A stretch of 64,000 nucleotides of DNA from the NCBI RefSeq assembly GCF_025583945.1, contig NZ_JAOEGU010000014.1, forward strand, positions 1 through 64,000. The letters are read 5' to 3'. The position numbers were made by a program, and so were the translations under genes. This document shows, one piece after another, positions 62,051 to 64,000 of this stretch (position 1 is its first letter; the number at the start of each line of letters is the position of its first letter). The stretch comes from Methylobacter psychrophilus (GTDB taxonomy: Bacteria; Pseudomonadota; Gammaproteobacteria; Methylococcales; Methylomonadaceae). Under the pieces are notes generated by a model. That model saw nothing but the letters and a program-made list of their open reading frames with translations, did no database searches and was not told the origin of the DNA.

Positions 62051-62805
62051 TATGCTGCCGCCTGAGTATCTTCAAGCCAGCTATAGCCTTTTTCTTCAAG
62101 CTCCAGAGCCAGTTCTGCACCACCTGATTTAACAATTTTACCTTGCGCCAAAACATGCACAAAATCAGGCTTAATATAATCCAGCAAGCGTTGGTAATGC
62201 GTTACCATCACAAAAGCACGATCAGTAGACCGTAAAGAATTTACACCTTCTGCAACCACTTTTAACGCATCAATATCCAGACCGGAATCCGTTTCATCGA
62301 GAATACACAACTTGGGTTCAAGAATAGCCATTTGCAGAATTTCATTACGTTTCTTTTCACCGCCGGAAAAGCCTTCGTTTACTGCGCGGTAAAGAAATTT
62401 CTCATCCATTTCAAGTAAACGTATCTTGCCTTTTACCAAGGTTAAAAAATCCATTGCATCCACTTCCGGTTGCCCATGATGTTTACGAATAGAATTGAGC
62501 GCAGCTTTTAATAAATAAATATTACTGACGCCAGGAATTTCTACCGGATATTGAAACGCCAGAAACACGCCTTCACGCGCCCTGATTTCAGGTGGCATTG
62601 CCAATAAGTCTTTACCCTGATAAGTGGCAGTTCCGGCGGTGACGGTATAACCACTCTTACCGGATAATATATGGGACAAAGTACTTTTTCCGGAACCGTT
62701 GGGTCCCATTATGGCGTGGATTTCACCGGCCTTTATTTCAAGGTTAATACCTTTAAGAATGGGTTTGTCGCCAACGCTAACGTGAAGATTTTTTATGCTG
62801 AGCAT
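62050..62805 (-). CDS. sufC: Fe-S cluster assembly ATPase SufC
   Basis: The ABC-type ATPase of SufBCD, 251 aa. Walker A is [16 protein letters not shown], the signature is [15 protein letters not shown], Walker B is [16 protein letters not shown], and the switch His is in [13 protein letters not shown]. The ATG is followed by [16 protein letters not shown]. It lies 127 bp after sufB, with no strong terminator between. Confidence 0.98.
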   Translation of the reverse strand: MLSIKNLHVSVGDKPILKGINLEIKAGEIHAIMGPNGSGKSTLSHILSGKSGYTVTAGTATYQGKDLLAMPPEIRAREGVFLAFQYPVEIPGVSNIYLLKAALNSIRKHHGQPEVDAMDFLTLVKGKIRLLEMDEKFLYRAVNEGFSGGEKKRNEILQMAILEPKLCILDETDSGLDIDALKVVAEGVNSLRSTDRAFVMVTHYQRLLDYIKPDFVHVLAQGKIVKSGGAELALELEEKGYSWLEDTQAAA

Positions 62806-62932
62806 GTTGTTTTACCTGTATTATTTAATGGATTTCACACCGGGACTGTTGCCAGTTTTAGTTACCGGGTGTCTTTAATTTTCGCATTTACTGGATGACT
62901 GACCGACTTGGTAATCCGATCATTACGTCCTT

Positions 62933-64000
62933 TTATCCTACAGAACCTTCCAGACTCAATCCCAACAAAGCCTGTGCTTCTACTGCAAATTCCATTGGTA
63001 ATTCCTTGAACACTTCTTTACAAAAACCATTAACAATCATTGACACCGCATCTTCTGCTGACAGTCCACGTTGCTGACAAAAGAACAACTGGTCTTCGCT
63101 GATTTTTGAAGTAGTCGCCTCATGCTCAACTTGTGCCGAAGGCTGTTTAACTTCAATATACGGAAACGTATGTGCACCACATTTATCACCAACCAACAAA
63201 GAATCACACTGGGTATAATTGCGGGCATTTTCGGCACTTTTCAATACTTTGACCAAACCACGGTAAGTATTTTGTGCTTTGCCTGCAGAAATGCCCTTGG
63301 CAACAATCGTGCTACGGGTGTTCTTGCCAATATGAATCATCTTGGTGCCGGTATCGGCTTGCTGATAATTATTGGTCAGTGCGACTGAATAAAATTCACC
63401 GATTGAATTATCACCCGTCAAAATACAACTGGGATATTTCCAGGTAATTGCCGAACCTGTTTCTACCTGCGTCCATGACACTTTGGAGTTGTCTCCACGG
63501 CAATCGGCGCGTTTGGTAACAAAATTATAAATACCACCCAAGCCGTTTTTATCGCCCGGATACCAGTTTTGCACAGTCGAGTATTTAATGACGGCATCTT
63601 TCATCACGATTAATTCTACGACCGCCGCATGCAGCTGATTTTCATCACGCATAGGCGCAGTACAACCTTCAAGATAACTGACATGACTGCCTTCATCGGC
63701 AATAATCAGAGTTCTTTCAAATTGTCCGGTATTGGCGGCATTGATTCTAAAGTACGTTGATAATTCCATTGGGCAACGCACACCTTTAGGAATATAAACA
63801 AAAGAGCCATCCGTAAATACTGCCGCATTTAAAGCCGCAAAATAATTATCGGTATGCGGCACCACTGAACCCAAATATTGTTTGATCAAGTCAGGATGAT
63901 CGCGCAAGGCTTCAGAAATGGGGCAAAAAATAACGCCGGCATCATGCAGTTTGCCTTTAAAAGTTGTTGCCACAGAGACGCTATCAAAAACGGCATCAAC
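62933..64000 (-). CDS. sufB: Fe-S cluster assembly protein SufB (partial, 5' end outside the window)
   Basis: The C-terminal approximately 355 residues of SufB. The frame runs open to the right edge ([17 protein letters not shown] before the first internal Met), so the start lies outside; full SufB is about 480 aa. Motifs are [60 protein letters not shown] type segments and the cluster-associated ending [20 protein letters not shown]. It is the first gene of sufBCDSU seen here. Confidence 0.97.
   Translation of the reverse strand, partial: VDAVFDSVSVATTFKGKLHDAGVIFCPISEALRDHPDLIKQYLGSVVPHTDNYFAALNAAVFTDGSFVYIPKGVRCPMELSTYFRINAANTGQFERTLIIADEGSHVSYLEGCTAPMRDENQLHAAVVELIVMKDAVIKYSTVQNWYPGDKNGLGGIYNFVTKRADCRGDNSKVSWTQVETGSAITWKYPSCILTGDNSIGEFYSVALTNNYQQADTGTKMIHIGKNTRSTIVAKGISAGKAQNTYRGLVKVLKSAENARNYTQCDSLLVGDKCGAHTFPYIEVKQPSAQVEHEATTSKISEDQLFFCQQRGLSAEDAVSMIVNGFCKEVFKELPMEFAVEAQALLGLSLEGSVG

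Overview
The window comes from the chromosome of an aerobic gammaproteobacterial (type I) methanotroph. The decisive genes are a complete particulate methane monooxygenase operon, pmoCAB (53.9-56.9 kb, minus strand), and a complete bacterial formylmethanofuran-type formyltransferase/hydrolase operon, fhcBADC (16.4-21.0 kb, minus strand). They sit among housekeeping genes in a gammaproteobacterial arrangement (ygfB-pepP-ubiH divergent from zapA and 6S RNA). The genus cannot be fixed from this sequence alone; the protein sequences look like the Methylobacter/Methylovulum side of the Methylococcaceae.

Layout. 0-5 kb: a 21-bp tandem array, an orphan protein and a run of inner-membrane proteins (HdeD/DUF308, TVP38, DUF4010). 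4.8-16 kb: housekeeping genes (YgjP peptidase, gamma carbonic anhydrase, aroE, hemB, mlaC, cmoB, comEA-like, ubiH, pepP, ygfB, zapA) and the 6S RNA gene. 16-21 kb: fhc operon with a downstream SAM methyltransferase, for C1 oxidation through tetrahydromethanopterin. 21-25 kb: small conserved proteins and an RhlE-type helicase. 25-42 kb: a proteostasis, stress and signalling block: ftsH beside a stand-alone M41-like peptidase, a FixJ-type regulator with a PAS kinase and a CheB-CheR fusion, then hsp20, cbpA-cbpM, a host-attachment family protein, HPF and a Lon-like protease. 42-53 kb: a mostly secreted or envelope block next to pmo, with a HupE/UreJ-like permease, a TonB-dependent receptor, a copC-lipoprotein-HupE operon, an Asp-box propeller lipoprotein with a CxCC motif, an SUMF1-fold protein and two paralogous small periplasmic proteins. 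53.9-56.9 kb: pmoCAB with its own promoter, intergenic hairpin and terminator. 57.9-64 kb: sufBCDSU-rsmJ-Rieske operon, with sufB running off the right edge.

The genes combine into methane oxidation (pmo), formaldehyde/formyl oxidation (fhc), metal supply (Fe-S assembly by SUF; probably copper or another transition metal in the 42-50 kb block) and stress survival. The best candidate for something poorly described is the metal-handling and secreted block at 42.3-52.7 kb, next to the cell's main copper enzyme. The stand-alone FtsH-type peptidase beside ftsH comes second.

Non-coding structure is rich. There is a dispersed ~100-bp palindromic repeat family with about six members (1.1, 9.5, 23.6, 35.8, 38.7 and 46.9 kb), a 158-bp element with terminal inverted repeats, several REP-like palindromes, a duplicated gene tail, a 32-bp perfect palindrome, and a decayed istB-like transposase gene beside pmo. 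No tRNA, rRNA or CRISPR array was seen. All family assignments come from reading motifs and remembered family features; no database search was run.
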